NCBI GenBank assembly: GCA_036365455.1 | Contig: JAWQUS010000016.1 | Location: 15,337,001 to 15,401,000 of the forward strand | Reading direction: 5' to 3' | Source: Macrosoma leucophasiata | Taxonomy: Eukaryota > Arthropoda > Insecta > Lepidoptera > Hedylidae | DNA: 64,000 bases | Shown: positions 55,346 through 64,000 of the stretch, one piece after another | How positions within the stretch are numbered: position 1 is the first letter of the stretch | Layout: the number at the start of each line of letters is the position of its first letter | Notes under the pieces: model-generated | Seen by the model: the letters and a program-made list of their open reading frames with translations, nothing else | What the model was told of the DNA's origin: nothing | The model's database searches: none | Program-made: the position numbers and the translations under genes

Positions 55346-56052
55346 GAGACGCCAACGCTGTGGCTTATACTAGAAACTTTATTTGCAGCACTCCGCTGGA
55401 CATGCCAGTTCCCGTACATATCAATAATAAAGTAATGCTCCTTATCTTACATAATTACCGAAATAGGTTAAGGTGACTCTTAGACTCTTAGCCATAAAAT
55501 TCACCCCACTTGGTCAAACAAATCTATTAAAAAACTGAAACACAAGTACTCTCTTGAATCAACGTAGGGGCGTAAGTTGTAAAACAGTGGAAAAAAACTT
55601 CGCAAATGTTTGTCCAAATCAAATATCTTTAGGCTGTAGCCAGAATATCCCGTTGTTCTTATGACGGTCGGAGATTGTGGCCCCAGGCCGTGCATTGTGT
55701 GATAGTGGGCTTAAGTGCTCTCTTTTTTTTTGTTTGAGTTAGCAGAATCTAGGATTCCCATATCATTTATCTGGCACTTTTGATTCAAGTTATCTAGAAT
55801 AGTTCTTTATTTTGTAGGTCAAAGGATTTTTCTTACATTATTGCTAGCATAACACGTGCATGAAACAAAAAGATTCGAAGAAAAGTCGCGGGAAAAGAAC
55901 TAATCCGTAGACGAATCCAACTCCAAACAAAGCTTTATATTTTGGGAAAACACAATTGTTCATAATTATGGAATTGTTTCCAGCTCTAGTCAAAGTGTCT
56001 AAAGCATGTCTATCAAACCGATCAAAATTAAATTGCATAACTTTAATATATA
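55346..56052. other. No gene seen
   Basis: ORFs at 55501-55695 and 55844-56068 (minus) show no recognisable family. Confidence 0.35.
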
Positions 56053-56226
56053 CTAGCTGACCCGGCAAACTTCGTATTGCCTCAGAATGAAATAATGTGT
56101 CAAAGGTTTGATAGATACGGACTATTTATATGGGAAAATAAAATTGTGATTTTTACTATTTCCCTCGCCGTGAAGCCGTTCTCGAGTTTTAGCGAGACTA
56201 ACGAACAGCATTTTTTAAAATATACA
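56053..56226 (-). mobile_element. Helitron-like element (H2), truncated, minus
   Basis: Begins (plus strand) with A then ctagctgacccggcaaact and follows the family to 'gactaacgaacagcattttt'. The TC end is not intact and a central part is deleted. Confidence 0.65.
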
Positions 56227-56945
56227 ACATGTAACGGGAATGATGCACACTCTTAAACACCTCGATTAGAAAATTGAGTTATAATCATAATACATGAACT
56301 GAAATTACATGTTTATGTATTTAATATTTTTTAAGAAATAAGTTGTCCTGAATTTGTACGAAAAGTATGCACACCCTATGCATACTTACCCTACCTCCAC
56401 CTATGACCGCATATAAAACACAAACCAACTCACACATGTACGCTATCGCAATGTGATGTAGCGTAACCTGCGTACCCCTTTTTAACACTCGCTAGTAATA
56501 ATATTCATTTTGACTGTTTTATTTCTTAAATTATTATTAACTATCTGTGCCCGCAACTTTGTTTGCTTGGAAAAGTGGCTTTGAGACTTTTGGCAGCGCT
56601 TTAGGATATACATTTTGGTTAACTTTGGATCATAAACACTTTTGGGTAGCTTAAAAAATCAACTTTACAGTAATGCTTCTCTGTACACGATATTAGACGG
56701 ATGGCCATCGGGCATAAAAGCACACAGCCTGCTAGGATTGCGAAAATTTGCTAATTATGTGTTTAAACGCGCATACATCCTATGCTGAACCGTATTTTCG
56801 AAAGGGCCATATTATAAAGTTTTCTTAAGTTTCGGTCAATTAGTGCTTCTAATAGAGAATGAAAGATAAAATATAGATCTTTGCATAATATAGGCACTCC
56901 GTAAGAGCCGGCAGAAGAGAAAAATTGAATGTTAACGTTGTGCAT
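56227..56945. other. No gene seen
   Basis: AT-rich; no supported feature. Confidence 0.35.
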
Positions 56946-56954
56946 TTTTACCCA

Positions 56955-57310
56955 CTAATGCCACCAACACCACCACCACCATCGTCACCACCACCATCGT
57001 CACTACCGATACCATCACCACCACCTCTGTCACCACTACCACCTTCACCACCGCCACCACTACAATCGCCACCAACGACATCAACGCCACCACCATCACC
57101 AAACACCAATGACACAAACGCCACCAAAACCACCACCACCACAACCAATGCCACCAACGCCTCTAAAACTACCAACAACACCGCCAACGTCACCAACGCC
57201 ATCAATGCTTCCATCGCCTCTAAAAACCACCGCCAGCACCACCAACGCCACCAACACCACCACCAGAGTGACCAACAACACCTACGCCACCAACGACATC
57301 AACGAAATCC
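56955..57310 (+). repeat. Degenerate (ACC/CCA) trinucleotide tract
   Basis: About 350 bp in which almost every triplet is a variant of ACC/CCA/CAA. The plus strand is nearly free of G. It keeps several frames open on both strands (for example 56925-57419), giving Pro/Thr/Ser-rich or Val/Gly-rich translations, which is the expected artefact of such a tract. Confidence 0.85.
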
Positions 57311-57331
57311 GAAAGGAGTCCATCCGTCTCC

Positions 57332-57480
57332 GCTGGACAAACCCTTTCCCGAAGAAAGTGTTGTGCGTCATAAGGAAAGAATATGCCATAATTGCCACGC
57401 TTGGCATGCTGAATGGTGATCATAGCGGCGATTGTTCTATGCCGGGACGCTACTATGCTGTGTGCTTAATGTTACTAACA
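57332..57480 (-). mobile_element. LINE (LB) fragment, minus
   Basis: 'gtgttgtgcgtcataaggaa', 'atgccataattgccacgctt' and 'tgccgggacgc' match the complement of 21850-21980. Directly abuts the trinucleotide tract. Confidence 0.5.
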
Positions 57481-57482
57481 GA

Positions 57483-57640
57483 GAAAACCCGGCCATGTGC
57501 GAGTCGAACTCGTGCACGAAGAGTTCCGTACAAAAATGGCATAAAAAATACGTTTGTTAGAAGGTAATATACAACATAAAACCTAAAAATTCTGTGAAAA
57601 TTTTGATATCAATGTAATGTAATGCAAACGGAGCCGCGGG
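57483..57640 (+). repeat. Dispersed repeat with 'acccggccatgtgcgagtcg' head
   Basis: 'cggccatgtgcgagtcgaac' and 'agagttccgtacaaaaatgg' resemble the repeat at 23205. Confidence 0.45.
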
Positions 57641-57872
57641 TAATAACTAAAAGCCAAATATTTATTGAATTTCAATCCACTAGATTAACAGAAATATTCA
57701 TAAAATACAGTGCATGTGTGAACTGGTGGAGTGGCAGGAACGAAAAATAAAAGCCAAAAAAATCACAGCAAATATACGACGCCAGTTATGACTGTGTATT
57801 TGCAGCGAAAGCTGACGCTTTTGTATTTTTCTCTACTCTACTTCATCGCGAAACAATACGAATTAAATTTTA

Positions 57873-58361
57873 ATGCGTGCATCACATTTAACAATACGTG
57901 CTCGTTCCACATTTCACATCTACAATACAATATATACGACATTCATGTACAATGTATATCAAGCAAACAACTTTTACGTTACAAAGATTAAATCACACTC
58001 AAATAAGCCCAAACAAAAAAGAATGATTAACCTTATTAATTCTCAACAAGCGTGCCAAAAAATGGAATGCCCTATAAACATGCTAGTGGCACACTGCGAA
58101 ACTGTTTTCATTAGCTTATCTTGCCAACGAAATTTGGAATTTTCGCTTATCTTAAACAGGACTGCTAAACAAGCGGTGCCACCAAGCGTAGATATCAGCT
58201 ACCGAGATATTCAACGGAGGGAGGTTAAAACGGGACGTGCTCCGTTGTTTAACATCCTTCACATCCCGTTTGTACTGCATCGCACAATCTCACAAAAAGG
58301 TTTGCGCTCTCTGACGCAAACTGCACTAAACGGGATGACGCACGGCGCTGTGCGCTATTAA
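57873..58361 (+). CDS. Unrecognised open frame, doubtful
   Basis: 162 codons from ATG 57873 to the stop at 58359. I recognise no domain. The middle part (residues about 80-160) is less AT-biased than its surroundings. No start context, splice signals or paralogue support it. It may be a chance frame. Confidence 0.15.
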   Translation: MRASHLTIRARSTFHIYNTIYTTFMYNVYQANNFYVTKIKSHSNKPKQKRMINLINSQQACQKMECPINMLVAHCETVFISLSCQRNLEFSLILNRTAKQAVPPSVDISYRDIQRREVKTGRAPLFNILHIPFVLHRTISQKGLRSLTQTALNGMTHGAVRY

Positions 58362-58436
58362 TTTGAAATAGAGTTGACAATATTAAATTGGAAACAAACT
58401 GCGATTGCGAAACTGAACCCTATTTCAAAGGGTTGT

Positions 58437-58585
58437 AGTACAATGTGTCGCGGAGCCTGCACTGATGTTGAATAGGTACACGTTGCGATACTAAGGATTT
58501 GTGATTTTAATAAAGCACGTGGAAAAAATAGGAACGTTTCTTTGTTATCATGTTGGTTGGTTTTATTTAGTTTCACGTATACTTT
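58437..58585 (-). repeat. Diverged repeat pair with 55198-55345
   Basis: Inverted relative of the segment described at 55198. Confidence 0.5.
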
Positions 58586-58784
58586 GTAATTTAAATTCAA
58601 TAACTATTTGTCTTTTATATAAAAAAAAAAAAAACAGCACTCCATATAAGAATCTCCATAAGTCTATCACAACATGAACATAATTAAATAAACAATATAC
58701 CTATGTGTCGCAGTACTATAGATAATAATATAGCTAGATCCCTAGGAATATAATTATATAGGTACATACATACATCAATGTAAA

Positions 58785-59125
58785 GGGCTATGCTCGGCGT
58801 TTCCCTACTGGATCGAATCAGAAATGAGGAGATCCGTAGGCGAACGAAAGTCGCTGACATAGCCAAGCAGATTTCCAAGCTGAAGTGGCAATGGGCAGGG
58901 CACATAGCTCGGAGAACCGATAGCCACTGGGGCAGAAAGGTTCTCGAGTGGAGACCACGTATCGGCAAACGCAGCGTAGGACATCCACCTGCAATATGGA
59001 CCGACGATCTAGTCAAGGCTGCAGGTTCCCGCTGGATGCACGTCGCTTCCGATCGGTCGGCATGGAGGTCATTGGGGGAGGCCTATGTTCAGCAGTGGAC
59101 GTCCTATGGCTGATATGATGATACA
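58785..59125 (+). mobile_element. 5'-truncated LINE, last part of the reverse-transcriptase ORF
   Basis: The frame 58790-59113 encodes the C-terminal end of a non-LTR retrotransposon polyprotein: IRNEEIRRRTKVADIA, LKWQWAGHIARRTD, WGRKVLEWRPR, WTDDLVKAAGSRW, ending VQQWTSYG. The LKWxWAGHIAR...RxxxxWRP pattern is a frequent end of insect LINE pol ORFs. The stop is followed by 'tgatatgatgat', and acatacat-type sequence occurs on both sides, a possible target duplication. No catalytic RT motif is left; a dead copy. Confidence 0.85.
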
Positions 59126-60059
59126 TACATAGTCAAACGTACTTTCTTATCTCGTTTTGGTTGGGACCATGGGCGCCCCCGACTTAGCCAGGTTAGGTCG
59201 AAGGGTGATGCAGTTCGGTGTTAGGTTTTTTTTAAAATTTTCTGACAGTACAATTATAATTATATTCCTAGTAAGATAGTAATGAATTGCTATGTGCCGG
59301 TATATTTCTAGGGATATAGCTATATTACGGCTTTATCTATCATACTGCGACATATAAGGTATTATGTAATATACACAAACACTATTATTATTCAAATCAT
59401 GTGATCGCATTCAATGCTCGTACACAACAAAACTTTCCGAGTAAAATTTTATGGCACTATATTGTTTATACACGTAAAGCTAAGCCATTAGAGCACTTTA
59501 CGTGTGAATTATTTGGTAACTCGATGGTACGATGGTTCGATTTACGGTCAAGGTTCAGGATGGGATATACAATAAAATTTGCTTTAATATACCATCTGTA
59601 TTCTCATCTATCTTGAACAACTTGCTTCTATGAACTTCAATGTTTACTGAAATATAAAATCGTGAAGAAGGTTTATCGAGGAATGCTGCGATATATAGAC
59701 ACAATTTCACAACGCAAATTAAAACTCAATACATATAATAAGACAGTGAAAATCGAAAATCGTCTGTACATTAAATATTTTTCAAAAAATCGATAGGGGG
59801 GCGATTAATAAAGAGTAACAGAAACCAAGAAAGCAATTTTTGAAATTTTGTCTGTCTGTCTGGTACGTTATAACTTTGAAAAGAAGTACTCAACGGATTT
59901 GAACTGAATTGAACGCGTTCACATGTGGATTACATGAGCGTTGTCAAAACGTTTTTTGTTACGTCAAAATCGGTTAAGGAAAAAATAAGTTATGGTCAAT
60001 TGAAAATGTACTTCAAGCACTGCTACAAAACTTTTACAAAAATGCTACAAAAATTAAGA
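59126..60059. other. No gene seen
   Basis: A repeat fragment with 'gtctgtctgtctgg' at 59845; otherwise AT-rich. Confidence 0.35.
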
Positions 60060-60102
60060 CTAGCTGTGCCCGTGACTTTAACCGCGTAGAGGGCACAGCT
60101 AG
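60060..60102. repeat. Short hairpin of facing CTAG ends
   Basis: ctagctgtgccc and gggcacagctag form a perfect 12-bp stem. Shortest example of the structure at 12721. Confidence 0.7.
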
Positions 60103-60793
60103 TACCTATGTCATATATTCAATCAGTTTGTAGTTAAATAATACAAACAGAAATATCATGAATCAAAATGTTATGTTCAGTATTTTGAATTATATTGTGA
60201 CACGAGAATTTTATATAGGTATTAGAAGATAATGTCACGTTCCTTTTTATACCTGTGGATGTGTACGTATTACTTTTTGCCGTGTATGTTTTATAATAGT
60301 CTCAATGGCGAACAAACAAACAATAACAAAAATACAACAGACACTAAAAAAAAACAAATACTAAAATTTAATTCTGTATGGATTCATAATAGCTAAAATA
60401 AAACCTCAGGAGTGGCAATGAATCTACGATGAGTGCTCTCTACCTATTTCATATCTATACCTATAAACAGACTGTCGTCTTATTGCCCACTTTCATGACA
60501 TCCAAAAAAAAACCAATAAGATTCAGCGTCCGCAAATTTAGCGTTTCTTGAGTTCCTTCATCCCAAAAAAGAATACAACTAATGAAGGGCCTTAACAAAC
60601 CGCCTTACTGCCGAATATAATTTGTGCCATTCAGCCGAAAATCAAGAATATAACATTGTTTGATACAATTATATTATTCATCTGGGTACGCGACGGGAAT
60701 AATAAGGAGAGTGGAGAAAGTACAATTGGACTTAATTAACGAAGAATCCAACAGAGGGCTAAAATATATCATTTTTTCAAGGTACTTACTTAC
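60103..60793. other. No gene seen
   Basis: AT-rich; an LA-like scrap ('cctcaggagtggcaatgaat') at 60404. Confidence 0.35.
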
Positions 60794-61070
60794 TTTTTTT
60801 GTTATTGAAGTGGCAAACAAGCATACAGTTCACATTGATGTTAAGTAATGACTGCAGGCGATAGACACCCACACAAAGACCAAGGTCAAAATGCATGCGT
60901 GTTACTACTCCTGAGGCCTAAGGTGTTATGCCTCTGTGCCGGAAATTACAAGGCCGTACCACCTGACCAGAACACGATAGTGCTGAACACTACCATTTAA
61001 CGGCAAGTATATTAGGTAATGCGGTGGTGCCTACGCCCGCGATCTCCGTCACTGGAACTCTGCCACCAGT
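60794..61070 (-). mobile_element. LINE 3' end (LA), minus
   Basis: Poly-T through 'aagtggcaaacaagcataca' to 'gaactctgccaccagtaggt'; nearly full-length LA tail. Confidence 0.75.
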
Positions 61071-61916
61071 AGGTAAGTTTTACTGCTCCAGTACTTTTTA
61101 CTAAAATTGCTCCTAAATAATTAACGTATTTAACTGTATACTAGAGTTTGTGCAGTTAAATAAATGAGGGTATTCCAAATAATTATATTCTCATCATCAC
61201 TACAAAAGCTTTCCCCGAAGATACCCATAACAGGATTGTGCGTCATTTTGGCAAGAATATTCCCAAAATCGCCACGCTTTTCATTCGAATCAACGATCCC
61301 AGTAACGGTAATTTATCTTGTGATATTGCATTTAATACCACCGTTTTCAAATCGTTTTAATTATATTCAACAAGAATCGGATAATTTGTAATAGTAAACC
61401 AAAAAGACGTTGTTCTGCCTAAACGTTTGCTTGCTTGCGAACCAGTAGTGAACCATAAAACTCAACTATAAAATTAATCCACGCCTCCTAGGTCATCTTA
61501 TAAAAAAATAACAGTTAGTAAGTTCAGACATTTTCACGAAAATTTAATTTCTCTATATGACGTACTTCCGACGTAACACAACTCGGTTAACATAAAAAAC
61601 AACTCGAGATTCAATTAACGTTTCAAACTTCCATTTGTAATTCAAAACATTTTCAGAGTAGGTAAGATAGAATGAGAGAAATAAACATACTTAAAAATAG
61701 GCATCTACAGTGTCTTCAAAAAAAGAGTTGGATTGCACATGCATTTCTAATTAATTAATTTTGTTTAGTTGGTTTACTTGCAATTCGTAGGCAGAAAATG
61801 TTCTTAGGTTTTCACAAGCATTATTGAAATACAGTTACGAAATTTACGGATTATAATAATTGAAAAGTCCGCAACAATTTATTTAACATAAAGGTCCAAT
61901 AATTAAAATACGTACA
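61071..61916. other. No gene; possible LB scrap at 61195-61300
   Basis: 'ttccccgaag', 'tgtgcgtcattttggcaaga' and 'tcgccacgctt' weakly follow the LB order. The rest is AT-rich. Confidence 0.35.
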
Positions 61917-61970
61917 TATGTATGTATGTATGTATCTTCACGCCAGGTCCCTAACGGGGTAGGGATTTTT
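61917..61970 (-). repeat. SINE tail fragment with (TATG)n
   Basis: 'atcttcacgccaggtccctaa' complement, preceded by (GTAT)n. Same tail as at 32500 and 41600. Confidence 0.55.
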
Positions 61971-64000
61971 TATCTCATACGTACATAATGAGATAAAAAA
62001 ATCGTTTTTTTTTCCAAAACATGAACACTACGAAAACTTCACAAAAGAAGTACCTATAAGAATCATTTAGAACAAACAATATTTGGAACCAGAGTCTTGC
62101 TTATTTATGCTCACTCCATAGTTCTCGAGAGATCTAAGGCGAAAAATGGGTCCCTTGAGAGTTTGAAAGAAATATAGTATTCGTACGAAAAAGAATTTGT
62201 GTAGGTCATTTTGAGAGATACTACGTAATAGTTTATTGTAAATACAAAAAATAATGTTTGTCTCGGTCGGAAGGTCTAAGGTCGGAAAAATCTGTTCTTA
62301 GGTTTTTTCTGCGGGGAAATTCCTAGTATTAGCTCGGAGTCTGATATTCTTGCTTCGGAGAGCACGCCAAGCCGTCGCTCCTACGCCCGATTTTTCTCCG
62401 GTCGTATGGGATTGCCGTCCCATCGCACTATGACACTGAGGAGATCATAAAGTTATAGGTTTTTTTTTGAGGTACGAAACTGAGACACATTTTTCAGTAT
62501 TTAAAAATGATATGTAACAAAATGTTGGTAAACAAGGTAGTGCACCTACCTTGTTTAGAAAATAGTGATGATAGAAGAAGCTCGAGTAGACTTGTAAAGA
62601 CAATAATATTTTGAACTCTACAGTCTCAATTTTACTCTTATTTCACATACGATGACGTGTGTTCACGAAATACGAAACACACTCGCCTAACATCAATTCT
62701 CCTTCAGGACGATATTTACGATACGACGAACAGCTGTTCTCAAACTTTTCAAAAAGTAACACGTTTATTATCTCTTTTCTTGCACAATTCATGATATTTT
62801 AACTGTAACGGATTAACGCTACCTACATCACCCATCCACAAAATATATTGTGGACCACATTTGTATATACTCGTATATGTCAAGTTCGTTAGTTTGGTAC
62901 TCCACTTGACCCTTTTGTTGAATAAAAGGTGCCTTTTAGAAATGTATAGAAGGAGAAAGTTCTCGACTCAATGGTTATTATTCTTAGCTAACAAACAAAT
63001 AAGTATTTTGTGTTCACGCAACTTTCTTTTGATTATACCAACAAAAGGGTAGTTGATATTACTGGAAACTAAGAAAATGTCTATTATTACCTATATTATG
63101 TTAACCAAAAAGAAAACCAAATAAGTAATAAAAATGAATCAAAGAAGACGGCGAACGCCCTTACTAGGTCCGGCCCACCTGAAAGGTTGGCGGACAAGAA
63201 TGGTAATATTGTTAAAATATTCTTAAAATTATGCCATTTACAAAGAATAAATAGAAGAAACCATAATCGACGGATATCCAAAGATATTTGAGGTTATGTT
63301 GTTAAGTATGTAATAGGTATAATACTCATGTAGGTACAATACCTATGTATGTTCCAAGAAGCTTGAACAGTGAGAATACTTATTCGAACTGATATCCCTA
63401 TTAGCGTGGTCCCACTTTTTCCAGGTCGTAGATATAATACAAAAACACTAAAAAGTAACTATAATGCTATCAGTATTTACGGAGCACAAGTGCAGAAACG
63501 AATAACAAAAAACAAAAATCATAGTTGTCAAAAACTAGGGATACCAATTTCGAATCACAGAGTACCTTTATATTCGAATCAATTTAATCGAATAAGTGTT
63601 TATGGTTTACAGGTAAAGTTCGATTTTTATCGATTCTTGTAAAACTAATTTCTTAGAAAAATGGACGTGTAGTTACAAAAAATGAATTTAAACTAAACTA
63701 TTTAACGTCATAACTATGTTATGTGTATTTACAATTAAAGGTCCAACAGGCAGGATTTTTCAAAGTTTCAAGTATTGCTCTGAATCGATTCCAGAGTATT
63801 TACGATTCAAATCGATTTATAAGTAATATTTTTTTGTCAATAACTGGCATCCCTATTAAATATGGCGGTAGGACATTTTTTATCGTTGAACTTCTTTTTT
63901 TTGTAATATTTCATAACCCATCGGTTTCGGATCTCTCGCAATCATATGTCTAACGAAAAAAAAGATATTTATTTTAGTATAGCTTTTATTCCTGTCCGCG
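61971..64000. other. No gene; small repeat pieces
   Basis: 62340-62450 ('gcttcggagagcacgccaag', 'gattgccgtcccatcgc') looks like a fragment of a LINE-related repeat common in moths. 62529-62557 is a perfect 12-bp hairpin (taaacaaggtag / ctaccttgttta). The rest, including frames at 63370-63953, is AT-rich without a recognised product. Confidence 0.4.

Noticed and set aside
56925..57567. Pro/Thr-rich and Val/Gly-rich ORFs on both strands
   Set aside because: Created by the trinucleotide tract; no unique flanking coding sequence or splice structure.
58785..59125. Host gene encoding a 107-residue protein
   Set aside because: The LKWQWAGHIARRTD...WRPR pattern is the C-terminal end of a LINE polyprotein.

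Overview
The window looks like a stretch of a lepidopteran (moth or butterfly) nuclear genome. It is AT-rich, gene-poor and packed with interspersed repeats. Four things point to Lepidoptera: short Helitrons with CTAG ends inserted between A and T, 5'-truncated poly(A) LINE 3' ends laid out like the Bombyx L1/BMC1 3' region, tRNA-derived SINEs, and a defective BEL/Pao retrotransposon. No bacterial-type operons, rRNA operon or CRISPR array is present.

Host genes are few. A single intron-less short-chain dehydrogenase/reductase (SDR) gene lies at 47518-48276 (minus), with a TATA-like box upstream and a broken partial duplicate just downstream (about 46975-47205). One GC-rich exon on the minus strand near 10913-11130 encodes a hydrophobic leader plus the start of a Dscam-like first Ig domain and ends in a splice donor. 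The rest of that gene must lie beyond coordinate 1, across an intron of more than 10 kb. An unrecognised open reading frame at 27897-28283 belongs to a locally triplicated unit (27.9-29.8 kb).

Layout. 0-6 kb: MITE, tRNA-like repeats, a 5S-rRNA-derived SINE, a tRNA-derived SINE, a Helitron. 6-12.7 kb: LINE tail, foldback elements, Dscam-like exon. 12.7-20 kb: a mosaic repeat split by a 5.4-kb BEL/Pao element (near-identical 356-bp LTRs, 5-bp TSD, reverse transcriptase deleted) and then by a short mariner derivative. 20-27.5 kb: more nested MITEs, a second 5S-SINE with a perfect 13-bp TSD, LINE tails, and a second copy of the mosaic repeat that serves as an empty-site reference. 27.5-30 kb: the triplicated unit. 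30-46 kb: mostly non-coding sequence with perfect palindromes, SINEs, a Helitron, a hAT derivative nested in a SINE, and a LINE tail carrying two MITEs. 47-48.3 kb: the SDR gene. 49-55 kb: a degenerate minisatellite with a GATGAGATGAGTTTAA-like unit in three blocks, a 2.2-kb segment flanked by 124-bp inverted arms, and a large direct duplication. 55-64 kb: a G-poor trinucleotide tract, a truncated LINE ORF end, further repeats, and unique non-coding sequence.

The window's main story is layered transposition. At least four insertions can be read with both target-site duplications and a paralogous empty site in the same window. The best candidates for something little described are the 5S-rRNA-headed SINE family, the triplicated unknown unit, and the BEL/Pao deletion junction, which carries a perfect palindrome and a 14-nt patch matching its own LTR.
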